DNA of 64,000 bases from Bradyrhizobium xenonodulans (GCF_027594865.1 NZ_CP089391.1:310001-374000), one strand, 5' to 3'; positions 47,298 through 56,021 are shown, numbered from the stretch's first letter. The notes: generated by a model not told the origin, from the sequence alone. Numbers and translations: made by a program.

Positions 47298-47672
47298 TCA
47301 GTACAGCGGGAAATTCTGCGGATAGCCGCCGACATCGGCCGGCGTGGCCAGCGGCTGGCGATCGATCGGACGGTTGAGGTTTTCGCGGGCGAAGGACGGA
47401 TAGCCGACGGCCGGCGGATAGGCGTAGTCGGTGAACTTGCGGTCGCCCGGATTGACCTCGGTGCCGCCGTCGAGCCAGGAGCGCTTGCTCACATAGATAC
47501 GGGTGCGACCCTGCTGATAGACCGCGTTGGGGCCGGCCGGACCATAATAGTGGCGGCCGCGCTCGTCATAGCGCTTGGTCTTGGTGTCGGCCGAGGCCGG
47601 CGTCGCGAGCGACACGGCGATCACGGCGCCCGCCGCAAGCCAGGTCGCCAGTTTGGAGAATTTCGAGCTCAT
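47298..47672 (-). CDS. Small secreted protein of unknown function
   Basis: 124 residues. A signal peptide at about 1-29 (ending TPASADT) precedes a soluble, Tyr/Pro-rich region with ERGRHYYGPAGPNAVYQQGR and PPAVGYPSFARENLNRP. I do not recognise a named domain. Start is ATG 47672. A terminator follows. Confidence 0.8.
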   Translation of the reverse strand: MSSKFSKLATWLAAGAVIAVSLATPASADTKTKRYDERGRHYYGPAGPNAVYQQGRTRIYVSKRSWLDGGTEVNPGDRKFTDYAYPPAVGYPSFARENLNRPIDRQPLATPADVGGYPQNFPLY

Positions 47673-47827
47673 CACGTCCCCTTCAGGCGGCAAGCCGCCA
47701 GTCGATGTCATCCCATACTAGCCCGGCGGGGGCGGCCGCAACTAGGTCTATTGGGTCACACCAGCTCGGAATAATCGCGCGCGCCGGCAAAAGTTGCATC
47801 AATACCAGCCACTTGAGCTTGATGCGG

Positions 47828-48616
47828 TCAAAGCGCTCCGCGCAATTGCGCGTTCGCGGCGCCCAGCAGCCAGTCCGCCGAGCCCTGAGATTCGCAACCC
47901 CTGCGCTTCAGCTCCGCACGGGCGAACAATTCCGCCAGCTTCGGCTCGTTGCCCGAGGTCAGCAGCGTCAGCCGGTTCAGCGTGCAGGCGACCGCCGCGC
48001 GCCGGGCGGGCATTGTGTCGCCCTGGCAGGAGAAGCCGGAGATCTGGAGCGCGGGCTCCTCGCTGCGCTTGAGGTAGCCCAGGCACCCCCGGGCGCCCTC
48101 AGTCGTGCCGGTCGGCCGGAACAGGGCGACGGGGCCGAATTTCGTGTCGATCAGGCCGGCCTGCTCGAGCGTCGTGGCCGCACCGAGTCCCATCTGGATG
48201 GCCAGATCCGCGGTGGCCGGACGAGCCACGTCGAATTCGCCGCCTTCCCGGTAAATCTCGAGCTCGGCCAGCGGCTTGGCGGCCTCGCCGGACCAGCGCA
48301 TCACGTCCCTGCGGCCGCCTTCGGGATGTCGAAGAATGACGTAAGAAGCTGTTTTGTCGGACGAATCCGGCTTGCCGAGGGCAAAGGCCGGGTGCGAGCG
48401 GGAGGCCTCGCTCCAGCCCGGCCGTGCAGCGACCTCATCGTCGGGCAGGGCAGGGAGCTGACCAAGCGCCGCAAGGGCGAGGATGGCAAACAGGGCGAGC
48501 GCCCCCACATAGGCAAACAGGCGCGCCAGCGTGCCGACGACCTCGTCGGCGAAGGCTGCAAGCGCCAGATGGATCTGGGTGGGGCTAACGGCCGTGCTGG
48601 CCTCAGGCGACTGCAT
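47828..48616 (-). CDS. Hypothetical protein with one membrane helix
   Basis: 262 residues. One membrane helix lies at about 35-55 (LFAYVGALALFAILALAALG), followed by a periplasmic domain of about 200 residues. Cysteines occur in EGARGCLGYLK, GFSCQGDTM, VACTLNRLTLL and RRGCESQGS, so disulfide bonds are possible. No known domain is recognised. It is monocistronic on the minus strand. Confidence 0.75.
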   Translation of the reverse strand: MQSPEASTAVSPTQIHLALAAFADEVVGTLARLFAYVGALALFAILALAALGQLPALPDDEVAARPGWSEASRSHPAFALGKPDSSDKTASYVILRHPEGGRRDVMRWSGEAAKPLAELEIYREGGEFDVARPATADLAIQMGLGAATTLEQAGLIDTKFGPVALFRPTGTTEGARGCLGYLKRSEEPALQISGFSCQGDTMPARRAAVACTLNRLTLLTSGNEPKLAELFARAELKRRGCESQGSADWLLGAANAQLRGAL

Positions 48617-48732
48617 CCACGGCCTTCAGGCATGGTCCAACGTTGTCTTGAGGCCGGTTCTCGCATAGAAGCGCTGCTCTTCCTGTTTAAGCGTCAGCTT
48701 CAGGAACGGGCTTTTTCATCGGAGAGTGAACG

Positions 48733-49767
48733 ATGGGTTACAAAGTCGCAGTCGTCGGCGCGACCGGCAATGTCGGACGGGAAATGCTCAACATCCTCGA
48801 TGAGCGCAAATTCCCCGCGGACGAGGTCGTGGCCCTGGCGTCGCGCCGCAGCGTCGGCGTCGAGGTCTCCTACGGCGACCGCACCCTGAAGTGCAAGGCG
48901 CTCGAGCATTACGACTTCTCCGACGTCGACATCTGCCTGATGTCGGCCGGCGGCGAGGTGTCGAAGGAATGGTCGCCGAAGATCGGCGCCGCCGGCGCCG
49001 TCGTGATCGACAATTCCTCGGCCTGGCGCATGGATCCGGACGTGCCGCTGATCGTGCCGGAGGTGAACGCCGACGCCGCCAAGGACTTTGCGAAGAGGAA
49101 CATCATCGCCAACCCGAACTGCTCGACCGCGCAGCTCGTGGTGGCGCTCAAGCCGCTGCACGACAAGGCGACCATCAAGCGCGTCGTGGTCTCGACCTAT
49201 CAGTCGGTGTCGGGCGCCGGCAAGGACGCGATGGACGAGTTGTTCTCGCAGACCAAGGCCGTCTACACCAACAGCGAGATCGTCAATAAGAAGTTTCCCG
49301 CGCGCATCGCCTTCAACGTCATCCCCCACATCGACGTCTTCATGGAGGACGGCTACACCAAGGAAGAGTGGAAGATGATGGCGGAGACCAAGAAGATTCT
49401 TGATCCCAAGATCAAGCTCACCGCGACATGCGTGCGCGTGCCTGTCTTCGTCGGCCACTCCGAAGCCGTCAACATCGAGTTCGAGAATCCGATCACCGCG
49501 GACGAAGCCCGCGACATCCTGCGCAAGTCGCCCGGCTGCCTCGTCATCGACAAGCAGGAGCCCGGCGGCTACGCCACGCCCTATGAAGCGGCCGGCGAGG
49601 ACGCGACCTATATCAGCCGTATCCGCGAGGACGCCACGGTCGAGAACGGTCTCGTTCTCTGGTGCGTGTCCGACAATCTGCGCAAGGGCGCAGCCCTGAA
49701 TGCGATCCAGATCGCGGAAGTGCTGATCAACCGCAAGCTGATCAGCGCGAAGAAGAAGGCGGCGTAA
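48733..49767 (+). CDS. asd: Aspartate-semialdehyde dehydrogenase
   Basis: 344 residues. It reduces aspartyl phosphate to aspartate semialdehyde for lysine, threonine and methionine synthesis and for diaminopimelate. GATGNVGREMLNIL is the NADP-binding motif at about residues 9-22, and the catalytic Cys lies in ANPNCSTAQLVVAL (C132 or nearby). GGAGAGTGAACG precedes ATG 48733. It is near leuB, as in other alphaproteobacteria. Confidence 0.97.
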   Translation: MGYKVAVVGATGNVGREMLNILDERKFPADEVVALASRRSVGVEVSYGDRTLKCKALEHYDFSDVDICLMSAGGEVSKEWSPKIGAAGAVVIDNSSAWRMDPDVPLIVPEVNADAAKDFAKRNIIANPNCSTAQLVVALKPLHDKATIKRVVVSTYQSVSGAGKDAMDELFSQTKAVYTNSEIVNKKFPARIAFNVIPHIDVFMEDGYTKEEWKMMAETKKILDPKIKLTATCVRVPVFVGHSEAVNIEFENPITADEARDILRKSPGCLVIDKQEPGGYATPYEAAGEDATYISRIREDATVENGLVLWCVSDNLRKGAALNAIQIAEVLINRKLISAKKKAA

Positions 49768-49785
49768 GACGCTGCCACCGGTCTC

Positions 49786-49874
49786 GTAGGGTGGGTAAAG
49801 GCGCGCAGCGCCGTGCCCACCATCTTTCTCGATTGAAACAGGTGGTGGGCACGCTTCGCTTTGCCCACCCTACG
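49786..49874. repeat. Inverted repeat, family C
   Basis: 89 bp: GTAGGGTGGGTAAAGGCGCG at the left and CGCTTCGCTTTGCCCACCCTAC at the right. The internal spacer is inverted relative to the 43774 copy. It separates asd from the convergent carbonic anhydrase gene. Confidence 0.88.
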
Positions 49875-49898
49875 AAGTCAAACCGCGCCGAAGCAGGC

Positions 49899-50540
49899 TT
49901 ACGCCATGCTTCGCGCGTTCTTGAATTCCTTGCTCGCCTTGTCCAGCACGAACAGCGATCCCTCGGCGACGCCGAAATAGGCGCCGTGGGTCTGCATCAG
50001 GCCAGCGTCCACGGCCTTGCGGACGAATGGGAAGGTCATCAGGTTTTCCAGGCTGCGGAACACCGCGGCCTTCTCGATCCGCTCGACGAATTGCGCCATG
50101 CTCTCGTGGTCGCGCTGCTCGACCACTTCGCCGGGCTTGATGAACATCTGCATCCATTTGCCGATGAAGTCGCCGGGGGTGAGCGGCTCGATCTTGTCGA
50201 CGAAGGCGCGGATGCCGCCGCATTGCGCGTGGCCGAGCACCACGATGTGCTTCACCTTCAGCACCGTCACCGCATATTCCAGCGCCGCCGAGACGCCATG
50301 CGCATTGCCGTCGGGCTGATACACCGGCACCAGATTGGCGATGTTGCGGACCACGAACAATTCGCCCGGGCCGACGTCGAAGATCACCTCCGGCGAGACG
50401 CGGCTGTCGCAACAGCCGATCACCATGACTTCCGGGAACTGCCCCTTCACCGACAGCTCGCGGTAGCGGGTCTGCTCGGTCGGCAGCCGCTGGGTGGCGA
50501 AGGCCTTGTAGCCTTCCAGCAAATGCTCTGGGAATGTCAT
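49899..50540 (-). CDS. Beta-class carbonic anhydrase
   Basis: 213 residues. It hydrates CO2 to bicarbonate. The zinc ligands are in GCCDSRVSPEV (Cys, with the catalytic Asp-Arg pair) and HAQCGGIRAF (His and Cys). FVVRNIANLVP follows the first motif, as in other beta enzymes. Cytosolic. Length is typical. The enzyme is separate from other genes and may supply bicarbonate to carboxylases. Confidence 0.94.
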   Translation of the reverse strand: MTFPEHLLEGYKAFATQRLPTEQTRYRELSVKGQFPEVMVIGCCDSRVSPEVIFDVGPGELFVVRNIANLVPVYQPDGNAHGVSAALEYAVTVLKVKHIVVLGHAQCGGIRAFVDKIEPLTPGDFIGKWMQMFIKPGEVVEQRDHESMAQFVERIEKAAVFRSLENLMTFPFVRKAVDAGLMQTHGAYFGVAEGSLFVLDKASKEFKNARSMA

Positions 50541-50633
50541 GGCCTATGCCTAATCATAGACCGCAGGGGCGAACAAGCCTTTCGAATAGGCAGGCCAAGT
50601 GCTATCGGCTTGGTTTGTTGTTTGAGCATGATC

Positions 50634-50673
50634 CTTGCGGAAAACCGCCGCACACTTTTCCGGGATCATGCTC
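50634..50673. repeat. Short inverted repeat (GAGCATGATC type)
   Basis: 40 bp: GAGCATGATCCTTGCGGAAA and CCGCCGCACACTTTTCCGGG with ATCATGCTC at the end. The ends GAGCATGATC / GATCATGCTC are inverted. I recognise this as a repeat seen many times in Bradyrhizobium-type genomes. It lies between the divergent carbonic anhydrase and CitE-like genes, so it is part of the CitE-like leader. Confidence 0.85.
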
Positions 50674-50709
50674 CAGAATACAGACGAGGAAACCGGAAGG
50701 AACGCTCGC

Positions 50710-51591
50710 ATGACCCGCCCGCGCCGCAGCCATCTGTTCATGCCCGGCTCCAACCCCCGCGCGCTGGAGAAGGCGCGCAATCTGCCCGCCGACGGCCTGA
50801 TCCTCGATCTGGAAGATTCGGTTGCGCCCGATGCCAAGGCCGCGGCGCGCGAGGGCATCACCGCCGCGATGGCGGCCAAGGGGTTTGGCAAGCGCGAGAT
50901 CCTGATCCGGACCAATGGCCTCGACACGCAATGGTGGGCGGATGACGTCGCGATGGCGGCCAAGGCCTCGCCGGATGGCATCCTGGTTCCGAAAGTTTCA
51001 AGCATCGAGGATCTCCAGACCATCGGCCGCCACCTCGCCGATCTCGGCGCCGCGCCGACCGTGAAAGTCTGGGCCATGATCGAGACCGCGCGCGCCGTGC
51101 TGCATGCAGAGGAACTCGCTGCCGCCGGGCGCGATCCATCGAGCCGCCTGTCGGGCTTCGTGTTCGGTCCGAACGACATCTCGCGTGAGACGCGGATCAA
51201 GATGCTGCCCGGCCGCGCCGCGATGATCCCGATGATCACGCACTGCATCCTGGCGACGCGCGCCCACGGCCTCGAGATTCTCGACGGCCCCTACAGCGAC
51301 ATCGCCAATTCCGACGGCTTCGCCACCGAATGCGCGCAAGCGCGCGACCTCGGCTTTGACGGCAAGACGTTGATCCATCCCTCGCAGATCGACGCCTGCA
51401 ACGCGATCTTCACCCCGCCGGAAGAGGACGTCGCGCGCGCGCGAAAGATCATCGCGGCGTTCGAATTGCCGGAGAACGTCTCGCGCGGCGCGATCCGTCT
51501 GGATGGCGCAATGGTGGAACGCCTGCACGCCGACATGGCGAGGCGCACGATCGAGATCGCGGATGCGATCGCGGCGATGGGGAAGGGCTGA
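50710..51591 (+). CDS. CitE-like CoA-ester lyase
   Basis: 293 residues of the HpcH/HpaI (CitE/malyl-CoA lyase) superfamily. RPRRSHLFMPGSNPRALEKA, DGLILDLEDSVAPDAK (the metal-binding Glu/Asp) and MIETARAVLHAEELA fit this TIM barrel. It likely cleaves a beta-hydroxyacyl-CoA such as citramalyl-CoA or malyl-CoA. Start is ATG 50710. Its stop is four bases from the convergent Crp/Fnr stop. Confidence 0.9.
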   Translation: MTRPRRSHLFMPGSNPRALEKARNLPADGLILDLEDSVAPDAKAAAREGITAAMAAKGFGKREILIRTNGLDTQWWADDVAMAAKASPDGILVPKVSSIEDLQTIGRHLADLGAAPTVKVWAMIETARAVLHAEELAAAGRDPSSRLSGFVFGPNDISRETRIKMLPGRAAMIPMITHCILATRAHGLEILDGPYSDIANSDGFATECAQARDLGFDGKTLIHPSQIDACNAIFTPPEEDVARARKIIAAFELPENVSRGAIRLDGAMVERLHADMARRTIEIADAIAAMGKG

Positions 51592-51595
51592 GGCG

Positions 51596-52444
51596 TCAAC
51601 TCGAAATAGCGATATCCGCTTTTCCGCTACAAACGGCAATCTTCTGTTCGCCAGGAGCAGGGGACGGTGCGGCCAATTCCTCGCAGTACATCCGATCGAT
51701 CTTGCGCTGCATGAGCGCATAACAATCGCATGCGACCTTTTCGAGCCGCGCCCGATTGATCTCTACAAACCCACGCCGGTCCGACGGGACGGCGCCGGCC
51801 TCGCGCAGCTTGCTCATCGTCAGAGTTACGGTCGTTCGCCGCACCCCAAGCAATTGCGCAAGCGCCTCCTGAGTCACCGGAAGAAGGTCATCAGGAACGC
51901 GGTCGTGAAGCTGCAGGAGCCACCGCGCCATGCGGCCATCCACCCGGTGCAGCGCGTTGCAAGCGGCTACGTGCTGGAGCTGCAACAACACCGCGCGGGC
52001 GTGGACCTGCACGACGTTCCTGATGGCGGCGCTTTGCGCAAAGGCAGCCCGAAACTTGGCGGCGGAAATCAGTGATGCTGTGCCGGCCACGCGAGCAATC
52101 GCCGTCACGGATGAAAGCGATGGGCCGAGCACGGAGAACGAGGCCAAAGCGCCTTCCCGTCCCATCAAGGTGGTTGCGACCGTTTGCCCGTCCGGCATAT
52201 CGAGCATGAAGGCGATTGCGCCGCTATGGGGAAAATAAACCGGGTCGAGCTCATCGCCCGACCGCACCAGGACGGCATCGGGTTCGAACGAGACCTTCTG
52301 GAAGTAGGGCGTGAGCAAACCGAGATCCGCCGGCGGTAACGCCGCCAGCAGCCGATTCCCAATGCCGGCGCGGTGGGCGGTCACGATGCTCTCTTGTGAT
52401 CTGGCACTCAATGAACGACGGAATCCATCGATTTCATTCACCAT
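51596..52444 (-). CDS. Crp/Fnr family transcriptional regulator
   Basis: 282 residues. The N-terminal barrel has VLVRSGDELDPVYFPHSGAI; the C-terminal helix-turn-helix is TQEALAQLLGVRRTTVTLTM. It has no N-terminal cysteine motif, so it is not an FNR oxygen sensor. A TTG-N8-CAA box (TTGGTCGAGATCAA, 52501-52514) lies 57 bases ahead of the ATG, so it may be under FNR/FixK control or regulate itself. The C-terminal tail after residue 260 is short and non-conserved. Confidence 0.88.
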   Translation of the reverse strand: MVNEIDGFRRSLSARSQESIVTAHRAGIGNRLLAALPPADLGLLTPYFQKVSFEPDAVLVRSGDELDPVYFPHSGAIAFMLDMPDGQTVATTLMGREGALASFSVLGPSLSSVTAIARVAGTASLISAAKFRAAFAQSAAIRNVVQVHARAVLLQLQHVAACNALHRVDGRMARWLLQLHDRVPDDLLPVTQEALAQLLGVRRTTVTLTMSKLREAGAVPSDRRGFVEINRARLEKVACDCYALMQRKIDRMYCEELAAPSPAPGEQKIAVCSGKADIAISS

Positions 52445-52768
52445 GATGATCCGAGATACGAGATACGAATTGCGGAACGGCCATCATCCAAACAGAGCCA
52501 TTGGTCGAGATCAAGTACGGACAATTGCGGGCGTCCGCCTGCAGGCAAAATCTGCATTCGTCATACTATTCACGATCTCGCCGCTCGACGAGGTGCCCAC
52601 GAGTGATCGACCAGTGACGGTTGCGGCAGCACGTGAGTCTGCCCTTGGTGTCAACGCGGACCTCTGAGGGAGCTCTGCCATACGCCGCTATCAGCGGTAG
52701 AGCAGACATCCATGCCCATCCAAGGCAGGGATCGAGGAGTGCGCGGCGCGTGGAATCTTCCGCGCGAG
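52445..52768. other. Intergenic region with a possible FNR-type box
   Basis: 324 bases. It holds TTGGTCGAGATCAA at 52501-52514. The bases from about 52560 to 52720 include SALPLIAAYGRA-like and THRDHWS-like coding shadows that resemble decayed repeat sequence common in rhizobial genomes; I do not call them genes. Confidence 0.45.
52501..52514 (-). promoter_or_regulatory. FNR/FixK-like box upstream of the Crp/Fnr gene
   Basis: TTGGTCGAGATCAA fits TTG-N8-CAA. It deviates by one base from the FixK2 form TTG(A/C)-N6-(T/G)CAA on each strand. The centre is about 63 bases upstream of the ATG at 52444. Confidence 0.4.
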
Positions 52769-53188
52769 TTAGCGCGGCACGATCTCGGCGCGATCGAGCG
52801 ACTCCAGTGTCGAGGCATTTCCGCAATAACCGTGAAAATTCTCCGCGGCGGTGCCGTCGGCGAGGTCGCGGTCGCATTGTCCCTTGTGATTGCAGAGCGA
52901 GCAGACCCGCTCCATGTCGCGCAGCAGCAGCGGCTGCGCGCGGCCGAGCCCTTCGGCATTGATGCCGAGCTGCTCCAGCATTTTCGGCAGCTCGTCGGCG
53001 GCGTGCTTGCCGTGGCGGACCAGTTCCTCCAGATCGTCAGGCGCGATCCTGAGATCGCTCGCGATGCGGTCGAAATCGGCGCGATCGAGCTGCCGCATCT
53101 CGTTCATCTCGCGGCGGTGCTTCAGCCAGCTCGCAAAGGAGTCGATGAGATCCTGAACGATGGGATAAGGCCTGCTTGCGGTGCTCAT
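52769..53188 (-). CDS. DUF6455-type protein with four-cysteine cluster
   Basis: 139 residues. The N-terminal helical stretch (about 5-60) resembles DUF1127-like or short helical modules; the C-terminal part has MERVCSLCNHKGQCDRDLAD, then GYCGN, four cysteines that could bind a metal or Fe-S cluster. GGAG lies six bases before the ATG at 53188; another ATG four codons upstream is possible. A full FixK2-type box (TTGCGCTGGATCAA, 53250-53263) lies 68 bases before the start, so it is likely induced in low oxygen. Function unknown. Confidence 0.8.
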   Translation of the reverse strand: MSTASRPYPIVQDLIDSFASWLKHRREMNEMRQLDRADFDRIASDLRIAPDDLEELVRHGKHAADELPKMLEQLGINAEGLGRAQPLLLRDMERVCSLCNHKGQCDRDLADGTAAENFHGYCGNASTLESLDRAEIVPR

Positions 53189-53249
53189 GAGAAGCTCCAT
53201 TCGAACGGCGGAATTGGAGCAAGGTTAGGCACAATGATGCAGGAGCGCG

Positions 53250-53263
53250 TTGCGCTGGATCAA
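53250..53263 (-). promoter_or_regulatory. FixK2-type box upstream of the DUF6455 gene
   Basis: TTGCGCTGGATCAA matches TTG(A/C)-N6-(T/G)CAA on both strands (TTGATCCAGCGCAA in reverse). Its centre is about 68 bases before the ATG, which would put a class II start site roughly 27 bases upstream of the gene. Confidence 0.7.
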
Positions 53264-53281
53264 ATTGAGAAGTGGAAATCG

Positions 53282-53411
53282 CCCTCGTGTCCCGGACGCG
53301 CTGCAGCGTGAAACGCTGCTGCGCAGAGCCGGGATCCAGTTCTTTGAGGCATGGGCCCCGGCTCAGCAGCGCACCGCTGAAGGGCGCTGCGCTGCGTCCG
53401 GGGCACGAGGG
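53282..53411. repeat. Imperfect palindrome with CCCTCGTGTCCCGGACGCG ends
   Basis: 130 bp. The left end CCCTCGTGTCCCGGACGCGC mirrors GCGTCCGGGGCACGAGGG at the right. The interior has GAGCCGGGATCCAG and GGGCCCCGGCTC. It is distinct from families A to C and lies between the DUF6455 gene and the glycosyltransferase. Confidence 0.75.
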
Positions 53412-53430
53412 CGCCGCGCGAAGAACAGAG

Positions 53431-54216
53431 CTACGCGAATCTCTCCGTCGCCCACGCGTACAGGCTCCCCGGAATCGGCTTCTCGCCGCCGCGGCCCTTG
53501 GGCGAGATGTGCAGGCCGATGATGGCGGGGTCGGTGACGAGGCCGAGATAGCTCGAGGGATCGAAGAACAGCTTTGGCTCGGCATGCACGGCGTAGAACG
53601 ACTGCTTTGGTAGCGCGTTTTGCAATTCGCCGGTGCGGCGCGCGAGCGCAGTGAGCGCCGCCGGCCCAAAGATCGCGACGCGAATGTCGGAGAGGCGGTC
53701 CGAGCCGCCGCGCAGGCGGCGCATCATGAAGGTGATGCGATGGCGCAGCGACAGCCAGTTCGGCGTCAGCTCCTCCTGCTCCATCAACTCCTCGAAGGCG
53801 GCGACGATGCCGTGCTGCGCCGGCAGATAGATCACGGAATTGCCGAGCTGGCGCGGCCGCTCCCAGGCGAAATAGGGCTTTGCGGGATCGATCTCGACGG
53901 GTCTCAGCAGCAGCACGTCGGCGTCGAGCCAGAGGCCGAGGCCCTTCGCCATCAGCTTCATGCGGAAGAAGTCGCTGAACTGCAGCGTGGTCCAGTCGCG
54001 CCAGCTTCCGTCCGGCTGCGGCGGTCGCAGCCGTTCCGAGAACGCGTGCGGCAGGATCGCCTCGGCTTCCGCATTCGCGACGCCCGGCGGCAGGCCGGGA
54101 ATGGTGTCGAAGCTGTAGACCGTGACCTTGTGGCCGGCCGCGAGCTGCGAGCGCAGACAGGTCTGGCGCAGCGCATCCATCGGGCCGTGCCAGAAGGTGA
54201 CGATCTCGAGCAGCAT
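53431..54216 (-). CDS. Glycosyltransferase with DXD motif (PF04488-like)
   Basis: 261 residues. WLDADVLLLRPVEI holds the DxD metal/sugar-nucleotide motif, with TLQFSDFFRMKLMAKGLGLW just before it; these place it in the DXD-type sugar-transferase family related to capsular-polysaccharide enzymes. No signal or membrane helix is visible. The sugar and acceptor are unknown. ATG 54216 is chosen over one ten codons earlier. It is monocistronic. Confidence 0.82.
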   Translation of the reverse strand: MLLEIVTFWHGPMDALRQTCLRSQLAAGHKVTVYSFDTIPGLPPGVANAEAEAILPHAFSERLRPPQPDGSWRDWTTLQFSDFFRMKLMAKGLGLWLDADVLLLRPVEIDPAKPYFAWERPRQLGNSVIYLPAQHGIVAAFEELMEQEELTPNWLSLRHRITFMMRRLRGGSDRLSDIRVAIFGPAALTALARRTGELQNALPKQSFYAVHAEPKLFFDPSSYLGLVTDPAIIGLHISPKGRGGEKPIPGSLYAWATERFA

Positions 54217-54252
54217 GCGTGCAGCTATACGGGATAACACGAACAAAGAAAA

Positions 54253-54279
54253 AGCCCCGGCGCTTGTGGCACCGGGGCT
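54253..54279 (-). terminator. Rho-independent terminator of leuD
   Basis: AGCCCCGG / CCGGGGCT arms with an 11-base loop at 54253-54279. On the minus strand they run into TTTTTCTTTG. It lies 19 bases beyond the leuD stop and just before the glycosyltransferase start. Confidence 0.8.
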
Positions 54280-54297
54280 CGGACGAAAAACGTGCGA

Positions 54298-54903
54298 TCA
54301 GGCCCAGGCGCGTTCGCGCTTGAGCTTGTCCTCATAGGTGTCGATCGAGGACTTCTTCTCCATCGTGAGGCCGATGTCGTCGAGGCCGTTGATCAGGCAG
54401 TGCTTGCGGAACGGATCGATCTCGAACTTGACCTTGCCGCCGTCGGGACCGCGAATCTCCTGGTTCGGCAGGTCGATCGTCAGCGTCGCGTTGGCGCCGC
54501 GCTCGGCGTCGTCGAACAGCTTGTCGAGGTCTTCCTGCGAGACGCGGATCGGCAGAATGCCGTTCTTGAAGCAATTGTTGTAGAAGATGTCACCGAACGA
54601 GGTCGAGATCACGCAGCGGATGCCGAAGTCGAGCAGCGCCCAGGGCGCGTGCTCGCGGCTCGAGCCGCAGCCGAAATTGTCGCCGGCAACCAGCACCTTC
54701 GCATTCCGATAGGCGGACTGGTTGAGGACGAAATCCGGGTTCTCGCTGCCGTCGTCCTTGTAGCGCTGCTCGGAGAAGAGCCCCTTGCCAAGGCCGGTGC
54801 GCTTGATGGTCTTGAGGTACTGCTTCGGAATGATCATGTCGGTGTCGACATTGATGATCTTCAGCGGCGCCGCGACGCCTTCCAGCGTGGTGAATTTATC
54901 CAT
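54298..54903 (-). CDS. leuD: 3-Isopropylmalate dehydratase small subunit
   Basis: 201 residues. It pairs with LeuC to isomerise 2-isopropylmalate to 3-isopropylmalate. The signature [20 protein letters not shown] is at about residues 73-92, and [20 protein letters not shown] is at the start. ATG 54903. It is 2.8 kb from leuC on the same strand with unrelated genes in between, so the two subunits are not in one operon. Confidence 0.96.
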   Translation of the reverse strand: MDKFTTLEGVAAPLKIINVDTDMIIPKQYLKTIKRTGLGKGLFSEQRYKDDGSENPDFVLNQSAYRNAKVLVAGDNFGCGSSREHAPWALLDFGIRCVISTSFGDIFYNNCFKNGILPIRVSQEDLDKLFDDAERGANATLTIDLPNQEIRGPDGGKVKFEIDPFRKHCLINGLDDIGLTMEKKSSIDTYEDKLKRERAWA

Positions 54904-54994
54904 GGTTGCGCTTTCCCGGGGGTGGTTCAGGGGAACCGGTTATTTATCGCGATCGACGTCCGAATCCTAGGCCGAATTGGGCAGGGCTGCCTTA

Positions 54995-55110
54995 CCTCTC
55001 CCGCTTGCGGGAGAGGTCGCGCCGGAGGCGCGGGTGAGGGTTCTCCACGAGGGGACTGTCCCATTGCGGCGACACCCTCTCCCCAGCCCTCTCCCGCAAG
55101 CGGGCGAGGG
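54995..55110. repeat. Inverted repeat with CCTCTCCCGC ends
   Basis: 116 bp upstream of leuD. The left hairpin CCTCTCCCGCTTGCGGGAGA-GG and the right CCCTCTCCCGCAAGCGGGCG bracket a spacer with GGTGAGGGTTCTCC and CACCCTCTCCCC. It is a different family from A to C. Confidence 0.75.
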
Positions 55111-55130
55111 AGCGCACCTTCCTGGCCGCT

Positions 55131-55529
55131 CTACTCCGGCCGCGCCTCAATCGCCGCCATATCGTCGTCCGAGAGGCCGAAATGGTGGCCGATCTCGTGG
55201 ATCAGGACGTGGCGGACGATATGGCCGAGGCTCTCGTCGTGCTCGGCCCAGTAGTCCAGAATCGGGCGGCGGTAGAGCCAGACCATGTTGGGCAGCCGCG
55301 CCACGTCGCCAAAACTCTGCTGCGGCAGGCCGACCCCCTGGAACAGGCCGAGCAGGTCGAACTCGCTCTCGCAGTCCATCTCGTCGAGGACCTCCTCGGT
55401 CGGGAAGTCGTCGACGCGGATGATCACGCCCTCGCACAGCTTGCGAAACTCCGCCGGCAGGCGCTCGAAGATGTCATGGGCCGTCGCTTCCATCTCGGCC
55501 AGCGAGGGCGCTTTCAAATCTGTCCACAT
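55131..55529 (-). CDS. HExxH metallopeptidase family protein (zincin-like)
   Basis: 132 residues. HVLIHEIGHHFGLSDDDM is a zinc site with HExxH and a second His; the rest (FPTEEVLDEMDCESEFDLLG) matches the short, one-domain metallopeptidase family (formerly DUF1025). Cytosolic. Substrates are not known. ATG 55529. It lies after a repeat of leuD on the same strand. Confidence 0.9.
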   Translation of the reverse strand: MWTDLKAPSLAEMEATAHDIFERLPAEFRKLCEGVIIRVDDFPTEEVLDEMDCESEFDLLGLFQGVGLPQQSFGDVARLPNMVWLYRRPILDYWAEHDESLGHIVRHVLIHEIGHHFGLSDDDMAAIEARPE

Positions 55530-55651
55530 GGAGCCGTCTTAGCGCGGGTTCCGCGGCGATGCATCCAGCTTTATAAGCGCGGCAAGGTTGACGGGCGCCG
55601 CCAAAACGGGGAGCCTAGGCCTCGAATGGGACGGTTCAGGTGGGCGGAAAA

Positions 55652-55966
55652 ATGCGAGCGAAAACAGCGCTGACGCTACTGTGCATGGGGTTGTTTTCGC
55701 AGTCTTGCGGTGGCGTTCAGGCTCAGACCGTCGGCGCCGAGGTCCAGATGGCCCAGGCGACCTCACCCGAGGACGCTCCGCCGCCGCGCAGGCGGCCTCC
55801 GCCGCGGCTGCGCGTCACGCCCTATTACAGCCCCGATGGCGTCTATCCGCGCTACAATCCGGGTCCCGACGCGGTCCGCGAGTGCAACGCCACCTATGTG
55901 CAGGAATTCCGGCCGAGCGGCACGGTGATCGTGCCGCATATGCACTGCTACTGGCGCAGGGGCTGA
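55652..55966 (+). CDS. Small secreted protein of unknown function
   Basis: 104 residues. A signal peptide (about 1-25, TALTLLCMGLFSQSCGG with an ending near VQAQT) is followed by PPPRRRPPPRLRVTPYYSPD and VRECNATYVQEFRPSGTV. Two cysteines (in ECNA and HCYW) could pair. No known domain. An ATG at 55652 is preferred over GTG 55640. Confidence 0.72.
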   Translation: MRAKTALTLLCMGLFSQSCGGVQAQTVGAEVQMAQATSPEDAPPPRRRPPPRLRVTPYYSPDGVYPRYNPGPDAVRECNATYVQEFRPSGTVIVPHMHCYWRRG

Positions 55967-56021
55967 CGCCAGGTTCAGCGTCCACGCCAATGCGCAGCGC
56001 GGAGGCCTCGTGAGGGTCGTC

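Noticed and set aside
52566..52959. Open frames over the 52.6-52.9 kb region
   Set aside because: They lie opposite or across the DUF6455 gene and resemble decayed rhizobial repeat sequence; no RBS or domain.
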